Made by a program: the position numbers and the translations under genes. This document shows positions 37,548-46,843 of a stretch of DNA of 64,000 nucleotides, piece after piece. A model generated the notes under the pieces. That model worked only from the letters and a program-made list of their open reading frames with translations, was not told where the DNA came from and searched no databases. Every line of letters starts with the position of its first letter. The first letter of the stretch is position 1. This stretch comes from CAVQXR01 sp963717955 (GTDB lineage: Bacteria > Actinomycetota > Thermoleophilia > Gaiellales > Gaiellaceae), in contig CAVQXR010000001.1 in NCBI GenBank assembly GCA_963717955.1, forward strand, positions 558,001 to 622,000, given 5' to 3'.

Positions 37548-38531
37548 ATGCCAGAGGCCACAGACGACACGAGCTGCCAGTGCCAGACCTATGCCACGGT
37601 CACCGAGAGGGCCGCGCTCGCGAGCGGCCGCTGGCTGGGCCGGGGTGACGACACGGGTGCCCGCGAGGCCGCTGCCTCCGGCATGCGGGCCGCGCTCGAT
37701 CTGGTCCCGATCGACGGCACGATCGTGATCGGCTCGGGGGAGGAGGAGGGAGGTGTGCTCGCCACGGGCACGCACGTCGGCAGCGGTGGCCGGCCGACCG
37801 ATCTCGCCGTCGACCCGATCGAGGGCCCGAGCGTCGTCGCCCGCGGCGGCTCCGGGGCGATGGCGATGATCGCGGTCTGCGGCTCCGGGACCCTGCCGCG
37901 TCTGCCCGACATGTACATGCGGAAGATGGCGGTCGGACCGGCGGCCCGCGGCCGGATCGACCTCGCACGACCGGTCGCGGCCAACGTGGAAGCGATCGCC
38001 GGCGCCTTCGGGCGAAACGCGAACGACCTCACGGCAATCGTGCTCGACCGGCCGAGGCATCACGACCTCGTCGAGGAGCTGCGCGAGTCGGGCGTGCGGA
38101 TCAAGCTCGTCCTGGACGGCGACGTCAACGCCGCGATCAGCTGCGCGGTCCGCGGCACGAACGACCACCTCGCGATCGGCATCGGCGGCACCCGGCAGGC
38201 GGTGCTCGCCGCCGCCGCGCTCCGCTGCCTCGGCGGTGAGCTGCAGGCGCAGTTCTGGCCCGTGTCGCGCACGGAGATCGTCCAGGCCACGGAGCTCGGG
38301 TTCAGCGACCTGGAGAAGGTGTTCACGATCGAGGAGCTCGCGCCGAGCGATGTGATCTTCGCCGCCACGGGGATCACGAGCGGAGACCTGCTGCGCGGCG
38401 TCCGCTACCTCGCGGAATCGGCGAGGACGCAGTCGCTCGTGCTGTGCACGCGCTGCAACTGGGTCCGCTTCCTCGACGGCATCCACTTCTTCGCGCGCGA
38501 GCGCCGGGAGGAGATCCGCCTCCACGGGTAG
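37548..38531 (+). CDS. glpX: Class II fructose-1,6-bisphosphatase
   Basis: Hydrolyses fructose 1,6-bisphosphate in gluconeogenesis. The 327-residue protein has the FBPase class II motifs ALASGRWLGRGD, VIGSGEEEGG (metal Glu), DLAVDPIEGPSVVA (metal-binding DPxE), LVLDGDVNAAISC and FAATGITSGDLL. Relative to common GlpX the DPxEGT is DPIEGPS. A CQCQ stretch near the N-terminus is unusual. ATG 37548 has GAGGGATC upstream; a TAGACT box lies at 37523-37528. Confidence 0.93.
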   Translation: MPEATDDTSCQCQTYATVTERAALASGRWLGRGDDTGAREAAASGMRAALDLVPIDGTIVIGSGEEEGGVLATGTHVGSGGRPTDLAVDPIEGPSVVARGGSGAMAMIAVCGSGTLPRLPDMYMRKMAVGPAARGRIDLARPVAANVEAIAGAFGRNANDLTAIVLDRPRHHDLVEELRESGVRIKLVLDGDVNAAISCAVRGTNDHLAIGIGGTRQAVLAAAALRCLGGELQAQFWPVSRTEIVQATELGFSDLEKVFTIEELAPSDVIFAATGITSGDLLRGVRYLAESARTQSLVLCTRCNWVRFLDGIHFFARERREEIRLHG

Positions 38532-38553
38532 CGCCGGCCCGCGACCGCCTCGG

Positions 38554-38559
38554 TACACT
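38554..38559 (+). promoter_or_regulatory. -10 box TACACT
   Basis: Six nt before the ATG of the DUF59 gene at 38566. Confidence 0.5.
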
Positions 38560-38565
38560 TGAGGC

Positions 38566-38865
38566 ATGCCCACGCGCGAGGAAGTGTTCGATGCGCTGCG
38601 AGTCGTCGAGGATCCGGAGCTCGGGATGGACATCGTCGAGCTCGGCCTCCTCTACGACGCCGAGGTGCAGGACAGCGCCGTGAAAGTGACCTACAGCCTC
38701 ACGTCGCTCGGCTGCCCGGTCGGGCCGATGATCGAGCAGCAGATCGTCGAGGTGGTCGCCTCGCTCCCCGGCGTCGACGACGTCGAGGCGGAGCTGACCT
38801 GGGACCCTCCGTGGACACCGGAGCGGATGTCCGACGACGCGAAGTTCATTCTCGGCTTCGGCTGA
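38566..38865 (+). CDS. MIP18/DUF59 family Fe-S maturation protein
   Basis: The 99-residue protein has VFDALRVVEDPELGMDIVELGL and SLTSLGCPVGPMIEQQI, the DUF59 signature of SufT/PaaD-like proteins, including the conserved Cys. These help assemble Fe-S clusters. It stands alone here, without suf genes. ATG start with a -10 box 6 nt upstream. Confidence 0.88.
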   Translation: MPTREEVFDALRVVEDPELGMDIVELGLLYDAEVQDSAVKVTYSLTSLGCPVGPMIEQQIVEVVASLPGVDDVEAELTWDPPWTPERMSDDAKFILGFG

Positions 38866-38878
38866 GAGCCGGCGGACG

Positions 38879-40583
38879 CTACCGCAGCCGCGCCCGGTGG
38901 AGGACGACGCGGTCGTCTTCCTGCGGTACCCCGTAGCACCCGAAGACCGGGTAGGCGATGTCCGTGTCGCAGCTCGCGGTGAGCGTGCTCCCGTTCGAGA
39001 CGACGAGCGCGACGTAGCGCAGCCTGCCGAACGTGCGGACGAGCACGCTGCCGGACCCGTTGCGGAGCCGGATCGGGATCACTCGCAGCGCGCCGCTCTT
39101 CGCCTCCGTGACGAGCGAGGCGCGGGCGGCACTGCCCCCTCGGGACGAGTCGACGTCCACGCGAAGCTTCGCGTCGGGCGCCACGCCCGCGCCAGGCCTG
39201 AACGTCGCATAGCCGGAGGTGAGATGGTCGAGCACGAGTCTGCGGAGGGGACTCTGCCGCTTCCGGGCGGTGAAAACGAACGACTTCGGGAATGGCACCG
39301 CGAGCTGAACGGGATCGCCGGACGCGTCCCGGGTGAACCAGTTCGCGCCCTCCTCGTAGAAGGTCGGGCGGCCACCAGTTCGCGACCGCGTAGGAGTTGA
39401 AGAACGAGGCGAAGTCGATCTTGTTCTCGTCGAGCGCCTGCGGGATCGCGATCAGCGAGTGGTTTCCCGGCGCGCCGGGGATGCCGTCACCGGCCTCGAT
39501 CACGTCGCGCACGAGCCCGGTGCCGTTCCGGTCCGTCAGGAGCTGGAAGAACGTGTAGGCGCCGTACGGGGTGAGCCGGAGCGGGGAATCGTCGGGCGAG
39601 AAGATGTCGAGCGGCACCGACGGCCTCACGACCTGGCTCGCCGAGACATACATGTAGTTGTCGTTGACGTGGTCGAAGACCTCGTCCTCGACCCAGGTCG
39701 CCGTCGCCTCGAGGAGCCAGTCGTCCTGCCAGACGTTGTACGCGAACTGGACGGCATGGAAGAACTCGTGGGCAGCGGTCGCCGCAAGACCTGCCAGCCA
39801 GTTGGCCCCGTACTCGAGATAGTCGTCGTCGATGACGCAGTACGCGGACGCATCGAGCCCCGGATACGACGACGAGGTGAGCTGGTTCGGGTCGTCGGTC
39901 GTGCAGTAGCCGAGTATCCCGTCGGTCTTCCCGAGCACGTCCATCACGTAGATGTCGAGCTGGCTGTTGACGGCGAAGGGATCGGGGGACGTGGCGTCGC
40001 TCTTCGGTTGCCGGTACCCGAGGGCGGAGATCTCGGTGCTCCAGACCGTCTCCATCACGTCGAAGACCGCGTCGATGTAGTCCGAGCGCCCGTTCCCGTT
40101 GCCGTCGGACGGCGGCGGAGCGTCTCGTCCGGACAGGACCCAGTTGACGCAGAACCGCGTGCACCAGTACACGTAGTTCCCAAAGGTGATCGCCCCCGGG
40201 TCGTAGTACGACGGATCGTTCTGAGACGCCGGGTTGTCGGGGCGCGCCAGCTTCGGGCGCTCGAAGAGGCGCAGTGCCCGGGCCCGGGCTTCCGGCTCCA
40301 GGTCGTCGATCCGCAGCGCCAGATCGCGCAGCGCGAGCGTCGCGGATCGCGGGCCCGGCGGGGCGACCCAGCCGAACCGGCGCGACACCTCGTCGCGCGA
40401 GAAGAGCGCGAGCGCCCGCTGCAGTGCGTACTCGGCCTCGGTCAGCTGGCCGGTGCGCAGCGCAGCCGTCAGTCCGTCGACCGGCGCCGGCTGCAGAGCC
40501 GGGGCGTCCCGGGCCAGGGCGGGCGACGCCACGGCGAGCGTGGTGATGACGCCGGCTACGAGGAGGAGGACCGTCCTGCGCAC
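38879..40583 (-). pseudogene. Secreted zinc metalloprotease (M6-like), one frameshift
   Basis: Signal peptide (VRRTVLLLVAGVITTLAVASPA), a propeptide-like region, then a catalytic domain with HExxH in ATAAHEFFHAVQFAYN and a downstream TATWVEDEVF, as in immune-inhibitor/MXAN_6640-type metalloproteases. The reading frame is intact until about 39370, where NSYAVANWW... must shift by one base to continue into the C-terminal part (PTFYEEGANWF to the TAG at 38879). Residues on both sides are well conserved, so a sequencing/assembly indel is likelier than decay. GTG 40583 follows a minus-strand TACGCT by 7 nt. Confidence 0.72.
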
Positions 40584-40590
40584 CTGCGCG

Positions 40591-40596
40591 AGCGTA
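40591..40596 (-). promoter_or_regulatory. -10 box TACGCT
   Basis: Minus strand, 7 nt before the metalloprotease GTG at 40583. Confidence 0.45.
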
Positions 40597-40627
40597 CTGG
40601 CTGCGACGGTCCGGCGGGAATCACGCC

Positions 40628-41882
40628 TCAGGGCGATTCGGGGATCGGCGCCGCGCCGAGCGCCCACCGTCCCGGCGCGGGCTCGCGGAGCGGCAGGACG
40701 GCGAGCACGACCGGCACCATCAGCCCCGCCATGACGAGCCCCACGACCCCGAGGCCGGACGTCTCGAGCACGAAGCCCGCCGCGAGGGCGCCGGCGGCAG
40801 CGGTGAGGGACGTGAAGAGGTCGCTGAACCCGAGCGCACCGCCGCGCTCGGCGGCGGTCGTCAGGTCGGAGATCACGGCGGTCGCGCCGAGGAAGCAGGC
40901 AGCCCAGCCGAGCCCGACGAGGATCATCCCGATCGCCACCAGCGGCACCGCCTCCGAGAACCCGCCGAGCACCGCGCCGAGGGCCGTGACGACACAGCCG
41001 ACGAGGAGGCCGGGCCGCCGGCCGTAGCGGTCGAGCGCCGTCCCGATCACCGGGCCGAGCGCGTACATCCCTGCGATGTGGAGACTGATCACGACGGCGA
41101 TCGCGAGCGGCCCGCCACCGTGGTTGTCGATCGCGACCGGCGTCGCCCCCATGACCGCGACCATGGCGGCCTGAGCGATCCCGATCGCCGCGATCGCCGC
41201 TCGCAGCGGCGGGATCGCGAGCAGCTCCCGAAGTGTCCGCGCCCTGTCGGGCTCGGACATGGCGGTCGTCGGCGGACGGGCGACCGCGAGACTCCTCGGG
41301 TCGGGGCGCAGCATGAGCACGACGGCGATCCCGACGACCTCGAAGGCCGGGATCATCAACCAGGGGAGGACATCCGAGCCGGTCGCCTTCTCGATCGCCG
41401 CGACGAGGGGGGCGCCGGCCACCGCGCCGATCGTCCCGGCGGCGACGACGGTCCCGACGACGCGGCCGCGCCGCGCGGGCTCGACCATGTCGGCTGCGGC
41501 GACCCGGCCGAGCATGCTCGCGCCCAGGCCGGCACCGAACACCACGGCGCTTCGCGAACAGCCCCCACAGGGAGCTCTCCCAGACCGCGATCGCGCCGAT
41601 CGCACCTCCGGCGCCCAGGAGGGCATGCCCGATCAGGAGCCCGGGCCGCCGCCCGGACCGATCCATCAGCCGGCCGGTGAGCAGCGCGCTCGCCGCCACG
41701 GAGAGGTTGAAGACGGCGAGGTAGATCCCGCCCCAGCGCTCCCGCCCGGTCAGGTCGACGGCGGCGACGACCGCCAGGCTGAACCAGACCGCGGCCGACG
41801 CGAGCAGCGCCGCCTGGGCTCCCATCAGCAGCACGAGGTTGCGCCGGACCGCCTCGTCCCTGGTGCGCTCCGATGCCCTCAC
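40628..41882 (-). pseudogene. MFS transporter, one frameshift
   Basis: A 12-helix major facilitator: helices begin with VLLMGAQAALLASAAVWFSL, the first half ends with the MFS A-like motif GRLMDRSGRRPGLLIGHALL, and the second half has GTALDRYGRRPGLLVG. The frame breaks at about 41555 (WESSLWGLF to VVFGAGLGASMLG), where one base must be removed or added. Substrate unknown; DHA1-like drug-efflux architecture. GTG 41882 follows a TAGGAT box on the minus strand by 6 nt, next to the repeat at 41893. Confidence 0.72.
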
Positions 41883-41888
41883 GTGCTG

Positions 41889-41894
41889 ATCCTA
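41889..41894 (-). promoter_or_regulatory. -10 box TAGGAT for MFS gene
   Basis: Minus strand, 6 nt before GTG 41882; it abuts the left end of the 41893-42057 repeat. Confidence 0.45.
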
Positions 41895-42057
41895 GTGCAC
41901 CGTCCGGGGAATACGGCACGGTGCCGGCGGCTGCAAAGCGGCGCCAGACCGCGTCCTCGGTCGCGCCAATATGCCTGCATATTGGCGCTCCCTGCGTCCT
42001 TGTCTGGCTTGCTTTTCGCGCACCAGGAACCGCACCCATTCCCCGGACGGCGCACTA
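41893..42057. repeat. Type A structured inverted-repeat element (about 165 bp)
   Basis: Terminal inverted repeats of 20 nt (TAGTGCACCGTCCGGGGAAT at left; the right end is its complement with one mismatch, ending GCACTA at 42057). Inside is a nested structure: stem GCCAGAC (41943-41949)/GTCTGGC (42002-42008) enclosing a 12-bp hairpin GCGCCAATATGC (41963-41974)/GCATATTGGCGC (41977-41988). The core is shared with the element at 43217-43380. TA flanks both ends, consistent with a TA target site. It lies between the divergent MFS and queG genes and contains no ORF. Confidence 0.8.
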
Positions 42058-42084
42058 ATGGGCCGGGATCGTGCCGCTGTTCGG

Positions 42085-42090
42085 TAGCGT
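42085..42090 (+). promoter_or_regulatory. -10 box TAGCGT
   Basis: Six nt before the queG ATG at 42097. Confidence 0.45.
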
Positions 42091-42096
42091 GGGCGC

Positions 42097-43141
42097 ATGG
42101 TGACGCACGCCGAGCTCGAGGCGTACGCGGCGGAGCTCGGGATCGACGTCATCGGCTGCGCGCCGGCGGTGCCCTACCGGCGCACGGAGGACGCGATCGC
42201 CGAACGGCGAAGCCGCGGCCTGTTCGCCGACATGCGCTTCACGATGGCGCGGCCCGAGGTCTCCTGCCATCCGGAGCGGCTCGTCCCGGGGGCGCGCAGC
42301 GTCGTCTCGGCGGGCCTCTGCTACTACCTTCCCGGACGCGAGCCGGGGGTCGGCGAGGGGAGGCTACCCCGCTACACGTGGTTCGACGCCTACGCCGTGC
42401 TGCGGGCGGCGCTGGACGCGCTCGCGGACCGGCTCGGCGGAGCGTGCCGGGTCCTGGTGGACGAGAACGACCATGTCGATCGCGAGGCTGCCGCCCGGGC
42501 CGGTCTCGGCTTCTACGGCAAGAACACGATGCTGATCACGCGCCGCTTCGGCTCGTGGGTCGTGCTCGGCACGCTCGTGACCGACGTGCGAGATCGAGCC
42601 CACGCCCGCAGCTCGACCTCGACTGCGGCGACTGCCGGCTCTGTATCGACGCCTGCCCGACCGGTGCCCTCGACGAGCCCGGCGTCCTCGATGCGACGCG
42701 CTGCCTGTCCTACTGGACGCAGTCGTCGGCGCCGGCGCCCGACGACGTCCGCGAGCAGCTTGGCGACCGTGTCTACGGGTGTGACACCTGCCAGGACGTG
42801 TGCCCGTGGAACCGCGGGATCGAGAAGCGGCGCGCCGGCACGCCCGATCCGCCAGGGCTGGAGCCCGCCGTCTCGCTGGCGGACTGGCTCGGGGCACCGC
42901 CCGGCGAGCTTCGCGACCGCTATGCGCGCCTGTTCGTCCCGCGCAACGACGGACGCCACCTGCAGCGCAACGCGATCCTCGCGTCCGAGCACGCAGGCGA
43001 CGCGTCGCTGCTCGCAATCTCGTCGGGCGCCTCGCCGACGGGGACGACGAGATGCTCGCTCGGCCGGCCGCGGCTGCTCGCCGGCGACTTGCGCGACGGC
43101 TGTCGGTCCCGTCGACGCCCGCCGACGCGGGCGGCGCATGA
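42097..43141 (+). pseudogene. queG: Epoxyqueuosine reductase QueG, frameshifted
   Basis: QueG is a cobalamin/Fe-S enzyme that makes the last step of queuosine in tRNA. Visible pieces are the N-terminal domain (IDVIGCAPAVPYRR, GARSVVSAGLCYY, GLGFYGKNTMLI), a first 4Fe-4S motif (DCGDCRLCIDACPTGAL) and the second (GCDTCQDVCPWNRG), and a C-terminal HEAT-like region (RNAILA). The parts are in different frames, with breaks near 42590, 42606 and 43020. All catalytic cysteines are present. It complements queA and tgt at 51-53 kb. Confidence 0.75.
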
Positions 43142-43169
43142 TGTCCGGACGGCAGCGGATCCTTCGCTC

Positions 43170-43215
43170 GTGCACCGTCCGAGGAGTACGGCACCCCATT
43201 CCCCGGACAGCGCAC
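43170..43215. repeat. 46-bp internal-deletion derivative of the type A element
   Basis: The left 26 nt (GTGCACCGTCCG then AGGAGTACGGCAC) match the type A left end at 41895 with two differences, and the right 21 nt (CCCATTCCCCGGAC then AGCGCAC) match its right end with one difference. The core is absent. The join falls at GCAC, which occurs at both break points in the type A copy, suggesting slippage or recombination between short direct repeats. Confidence 0.75.
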
Positions 43216-43216
43216 C

Positions 43217-43380
43217 AGTGCTCCGTCCCGGAAATCCCTTGGATCCCGGGCGGCTGCAAAGCGGCGCCGGGCCGCGTCCTCGGTCGCCCCGATATGTCCG
43301 CATATCGGGGCTTCCTGCGTCCTTGCCCGGCTTGCTTTTCGCGCGCCGGAATCGTCAAGCCACTTCCGGGACGGAGCACT
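43217..43380. repeat. Type B structured inverted-repeat element (164 bp)
   Basis: Perfect 17-bp terminal inverted repeats (AGTGCTCCGTCCCGGAA at 43217-43233; complement at 43364-43380). The core is about 80% identical to the type A core, with stem GCCGGGC (43266-43272)/GCCCGGC (43325-43331) enclosing the hairpin CCCCGATATG (43287-43296)/CATATCGGGG (43301-43310). Differences from type A in both stems are paired on both sides. The right end supplies the pafC stop codon. Confidence 0.8.
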
Positions 43381-44300
43381 AGCGGCGAGCGCGGGGCGGT
43401 GCGAGCTCGCGCTGAAGCTCGCGGGCCCGCTTCGCCACGATCCCGCGGAGATCCTGCGGCTCGACGACGACGCCGTCGCCGCGGAACGAGAGGAGCTCGC
43501 CGACGAGCCATTCGACGCTCCCGAAGGCCAGCTCTTCGAGCGCCGCGCCGTCCTTCAGCGGCCGTGCGCCGCGCTCGACGTGCCAGCGCGCGACCTTGGC
43601 CGAGAAGCGGACGGTCGCCGTCCGGCGCTCGGACTCGAGCTTCAGCTCCGGGCGGGGTTCGAACCGCTCGTCGAGCAGCCGCGCGCTTCGCATCCGGTCG
43701 AAGCGGAAGCTCCTCGAGGCGTCGCGTGAGCGATCCCAGACATGGACGTACCAGTGCGGGAGGTCGCGCTGGATGCGATGGGGCTCGACGACGCGCGTGG
43801 TCGTGTGCCCGTCGTCCGGGCGCAGGTACTCGATCTCGACCAGCCGCTCCTCGCGGATCGCCGCGGCGAGCGTGCGCGATCAGCGACTCCTCCTCGCCGG
43901 CGGGCTGCGGCTCGGGCGTGTCGCGAAGCTCGAACTGGCCGAACGTCTCCTCCAGCTTCGCCCGGACGCGATCGAGCGGCGTCTCGGCGTGCGCCGCCAC
44001 GATCGGCCCCACGAACTCGAGCGCGAGCCGGATCGCCCTTGCCTCGAGCGGCGTCAGCCGGGGCGGCCGCCGGAACGCGTCGCCGAACAGCTCCTTCTCG
44101 ACCCGCACCTCGTCGCCGTCGAGGACCGCGTACACGGCGTAGCAGCCGCCGCCGAAGTTGACGAGGTTGAGCAGCTGCAGGTGGTCGTCGAGCTGGTCAT
44201 AGGGAATCCGGAAGCCGTCGACGAGCTCCGAGGCGGGGATCACGGCGCGCTTGGAATCGCCGCAGCGTGCGAGCAGGTGGGCCAGCAGTGCCTGCAGCAC
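43379..44300 (-). pseudogene. pafC: PafC-like WYL-domain transcriptional regulator, frameshifted
   Basis: PafB/PafC heterodimers activate the mycobacterial DNA-damage response. Visible parts are a winged-helix N-terminal half (LQALLAHLLARCGDSKRAVI, LLNLVNFGGGCYAVYAVL), the WYL domain (RLVEIEYLRPDDGHTTTRVV, EPHRIQRDLPHWYVHVWD) and the C-terminal WCX region (VRFSAKVARWHVERGA). One base-shift near 43875 separates the halves. The start lies slightly upstream of 44300 (ERFAVLQ is in frame). The stop codon TAG overlaps the end of the type B repeat. pafB is directly upstream. Confidence 0.75.
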
Positions 44301-44384
44301 CGCGAAGCGCTCGGGCGGTAGCGGGCCGCCGAGGGCCGCTCCGTCCGGGGGCTGCCGCCGCGTCGACCGGAAGCGGCCTCGCGG

Positions 44385-45412
44385 CTACGGCGGCGGGCGC
44401 TCGTGCGCGTCGCTACGCTCTCGAGCGGCTCGCCTCGACCTCCGCCACGAGCTCCGGCGGGTCGAGCGGGCCGCGCGCGGCCGTTCTGGCGCAGCACCCA
44501 CGATGCGAGCTGGCGCAGGTGCCGCGTACTCCGTCACGAAGACGCCGTCTTCGACGTGCGCGCGCTCGCTCGCGCCGAAGGAGCGCTCGACCCACCACGC
44601 CGTGTCGGGCGCGACCTCGATCCGGGCCTCGCCCGCGGGCTCGCCGATCTGCCACGGTGGACGGCCGCGGAACTCGGACGGGTCGAAGTCGGTCGGGGCC
44701 CGGAAGTCGCGCTCGCGGCTCGTGGCGAACGTGATGTCGCCCTGGATTCGCGACACGCGAAAGGTGCGGATGTCGTCGCGCTCGAGGTCGAGGCCGACGA
44801 CGTACCAGACGCCGTTGTCGCTGAAGAGCGCGTACGGGTTCATCGTCCGGACGCCGATCTCGTCGCGCGCCATCGACCGGTACCGGAACTGCACGGTTCG
44901 CTGCTTCGAGATCGCCGCGTCGAGCTTCGTGAGCCGCCCGCCATCTCCGGCGAGTAGTCGGGGCCCGGCACGTTGACCTTGACCGCGTTCGCCGTCGGCT
45001 GCCTCGTGCGAGCGGCCGGCCGAGCGCGAGGTTCTGGAGCGCGAGGCGCAGCGGCTCGGCGTAGGCGAACGTCCCGTCGAGGAAGAAGAGCGCCGTCTGC
45101 AGCGCGGCCAGCTCCTCGTCGGACAGCTCGAGCGGAGGCAGGAAGTACTGCTCGGAGCGCAGGGTGTAGAGCTCTTCGCCCGTGAACTCGTCGCGCTGCG
45201 ACTGAAGCGGGATGCCGAGGGCGAGCAGCTCGCTCCGGTCCGAGTAGAACCGGCGCGCGAACGCCTCGTCGGACATCTCGGAGTAGCCCTCCACGCAGCT
45301 GCTTGATGTCACGTGCGGTCAGCGGACGCCGCTCGGCCATGAGGAAGGCGACGAGCGAGAGCTGGCGGATCAGCTTGTCGGCGTCGTGCGACAGATCTGG
45401 CCCGCGAGTCAA
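44385..45412 (-). pseudogene. pafB: PafB-like WYL-domain transcriptional regulator, frameshifted
   Basis: N-terminal part DADKLIRQLSLVAFLMAERR and GYSEMSDEAFARRFYSDRSE (winged helix), then FTGEELYTLRSEQYFLPPLE, then the WYL domain (VQFRYRSMARDEIGVRTMNP, GVWYVVGLDLERDDIRTFRV) and a WCX segment (IGEPAGEARIEVAPDTAWWV). The pieces lie in different frames with breaks near 45305, 45005, 44945 and 44500. Functionally paired with pafC. The TTG at 45412 is the first start that fits. Confidence 0.75.
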
Positions 45413-45439
45413 TCGCAGGCCGCGCCAGGCCGCGCACTG

Positions 45440-45941
45440 CGGCCGACGCGACGGGCCTCCGCGCGAGCGCTCTACGCTGCCGCTCGAGGTCGCGACCGGG
45501 GCGGGCCGGTGCGTCTCGAGATGCTGGTGCGACGGGCAGTAGTCGCGCTCGGGAAGCGGCGTGCGCTGGCACGGCTTGCCCTTGCGGGTCGTCGCCTGGC
45601 AGCGGGCCGTGCCACCGTCGAAGTGCTCCGCTCTCGATCTGCTCCTCGACGTAGGCGACCGCCGCGTCGATCCCCTTGGTCACCGCCCAGGAGACCTGCG
45701 CCTGCGCCGTGATCGGGAAGTAGCGACGGATGTCCGTGAAGAGCGTGCGCTCGGGCGGGAGAAGTAGCGCGGGTCGCGCGCGAGGCGCTCGACCGTTTCC
45801 TCGCAGGCCGCGAGCACGGCCCGACGGTACGCGAGGCGGGCTCTCGGGATCGGCGTAGGGATCGATGAGATCCTTGATCGACCGGTAGATCACCCGGGAG
45901 TACTGATACATGATCGTGAGGATGCGCTCGTTCATGGACAC
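45440..45941 (-). pseudogene. Protein with N-terminal helical domain and Cys4/His zinc motif, frameshifted
   Basis: Starts MSMNERILTIMYQYSRVIYR, continues to YFPITAQAQVSWAVTKGID, and after frame changes reads CQATTRKGKPCQRTPL then ERDYCPSHQH, a CxATTxxGxxC...YCxxH zinc knuckle as in DUF5763-type proteins. Function unknown. Frames change near 45845 and 45600. Upstream of pafB on the same strand, so it may belong to the same transcription unit. Confidence 0.6.
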
Positions 45942-46119
45942 GCTCGTTACACGGTCGAGGTTGGCGTCACCTGGAGGAATACCCTGCTAATCGTCCTGAA
46001 AACGATCTCACCGGTGCACCAGGATTGTAACAGGATAGCGCATTTCGTGACGTGTTACAAAGACGGGATTCTCGGCGACCGGGCGCCGGGCCTGCCGGGC
46101 GGTCGTCAGGCCCCGATCG

Positions 46120-46760
46120 TCAGGGTCTGACGGTTCGCGAGTACGCGGACGGGAACCCGATGCGCGGGCGTCGGGCAGGGCGGCCGCGCCTCGCGGAGCG
46201 TGCGCGTAGACGCCGCTGAAGACCACCCACCAGCCCGGCCGAGGCTCGAGAAGTCGGACGAACGAATCACGCCCACCGACGGCAGGCCGGCTCGATCGCG
46301 CGCTGGGCCACGCGAGCGCCTCACTCTGGCCCTCGCTCTCGGGGTCGAGGAGGACGATCGTGAATCCCGAGGAGCCCGCCGGCCACTCGACGAGCTCGTC
46401 CGGAGTCGGCGAGCGTGGGGCGGTCGGGATCGTCGGTCGAAAGCGTCCGGCCGGTCGGGATGGTCGAAGCCCGTGTCGGGGACACCTCGGTCGACCGGCG
46501 GAATCGGCACGGTCGGGGGAAGGTCGGTGGTCGGCGACGCATCGGCTGGCGCCGCGCGTGACGAGCACGGCGGGTCGACCCGTCGCGGCCGTCCGTCGTC
46601 ACCATGCCGACGATCGCTCCCGCGGTAAGCGGCGACGAGAGCGAGCGCCACGAGCGCCGCCCACACCCACGGCGGGGAGCCGGGGCTGCTCCTGATGTCC
46701 GGGTTCGTCCACGAGCTCGGGGCGACGGTTGAGGCACTGGCGCCGCCGGGGCGGCGACAC
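46120..46760 (-). pseudogene. SPOR-domain membrane protein, frameshifted
   Basis: Pieces in three frames give an N-terminal segment, one membrane helix (WVWAALVALALVAA), a Pro-rich linker (VPIPPVDRGVPDTG), and a SPOR domain (SGFTIVLLDPESEG, GLPSVGVIRSSDF, RPGWWVVFSGVYAHA), which binds denuded peptidoglycan in the cell wall. The stop TGA is at 46120-46122. The gene needs several single-base corrections to be read in one frame. Confidence 0.6.
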
Positions 46761-46831
46761 CGGGCTATTGAACCATGCCGGCCGGTTCGCGGTCGTCCCG
46801 AGGCCGTCGGCGCGACGGTCCGCTCCCGGAG

Positions 46832-46837
46832 TACCCT
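46832..46837 (+). promoter_or_regulatory. -10 box TACCCT
   Basis: Six nt before the ATG of the hydroxyacyl-CoA dehydrogenase at 46844. Confidence 0.4.
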
Positions 46838-46843
46838 GTCGCG

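Noticed and set aside
37548..38531. DPIEGPS in GlpX as a loss of the catalytic site
   Set aside because: Glu at the DPxE position is normal in class II FBPases; only the following residue differs.
41893..42057. Repeat as rho-independent terminator pair
   Set aside because: The elements are about 164 bp with conserved unpaired segments and no U-tract; they also separate divergent genes (MFS/queG), where a terminator is not needed.
41893..43380. Repeats as a CRISPR array or integron attC sites
   Set aside because: Only two full copies, no regular spacers, no attC core (GTTRRRY/RYYYAAC) and no cas or integrase gene.
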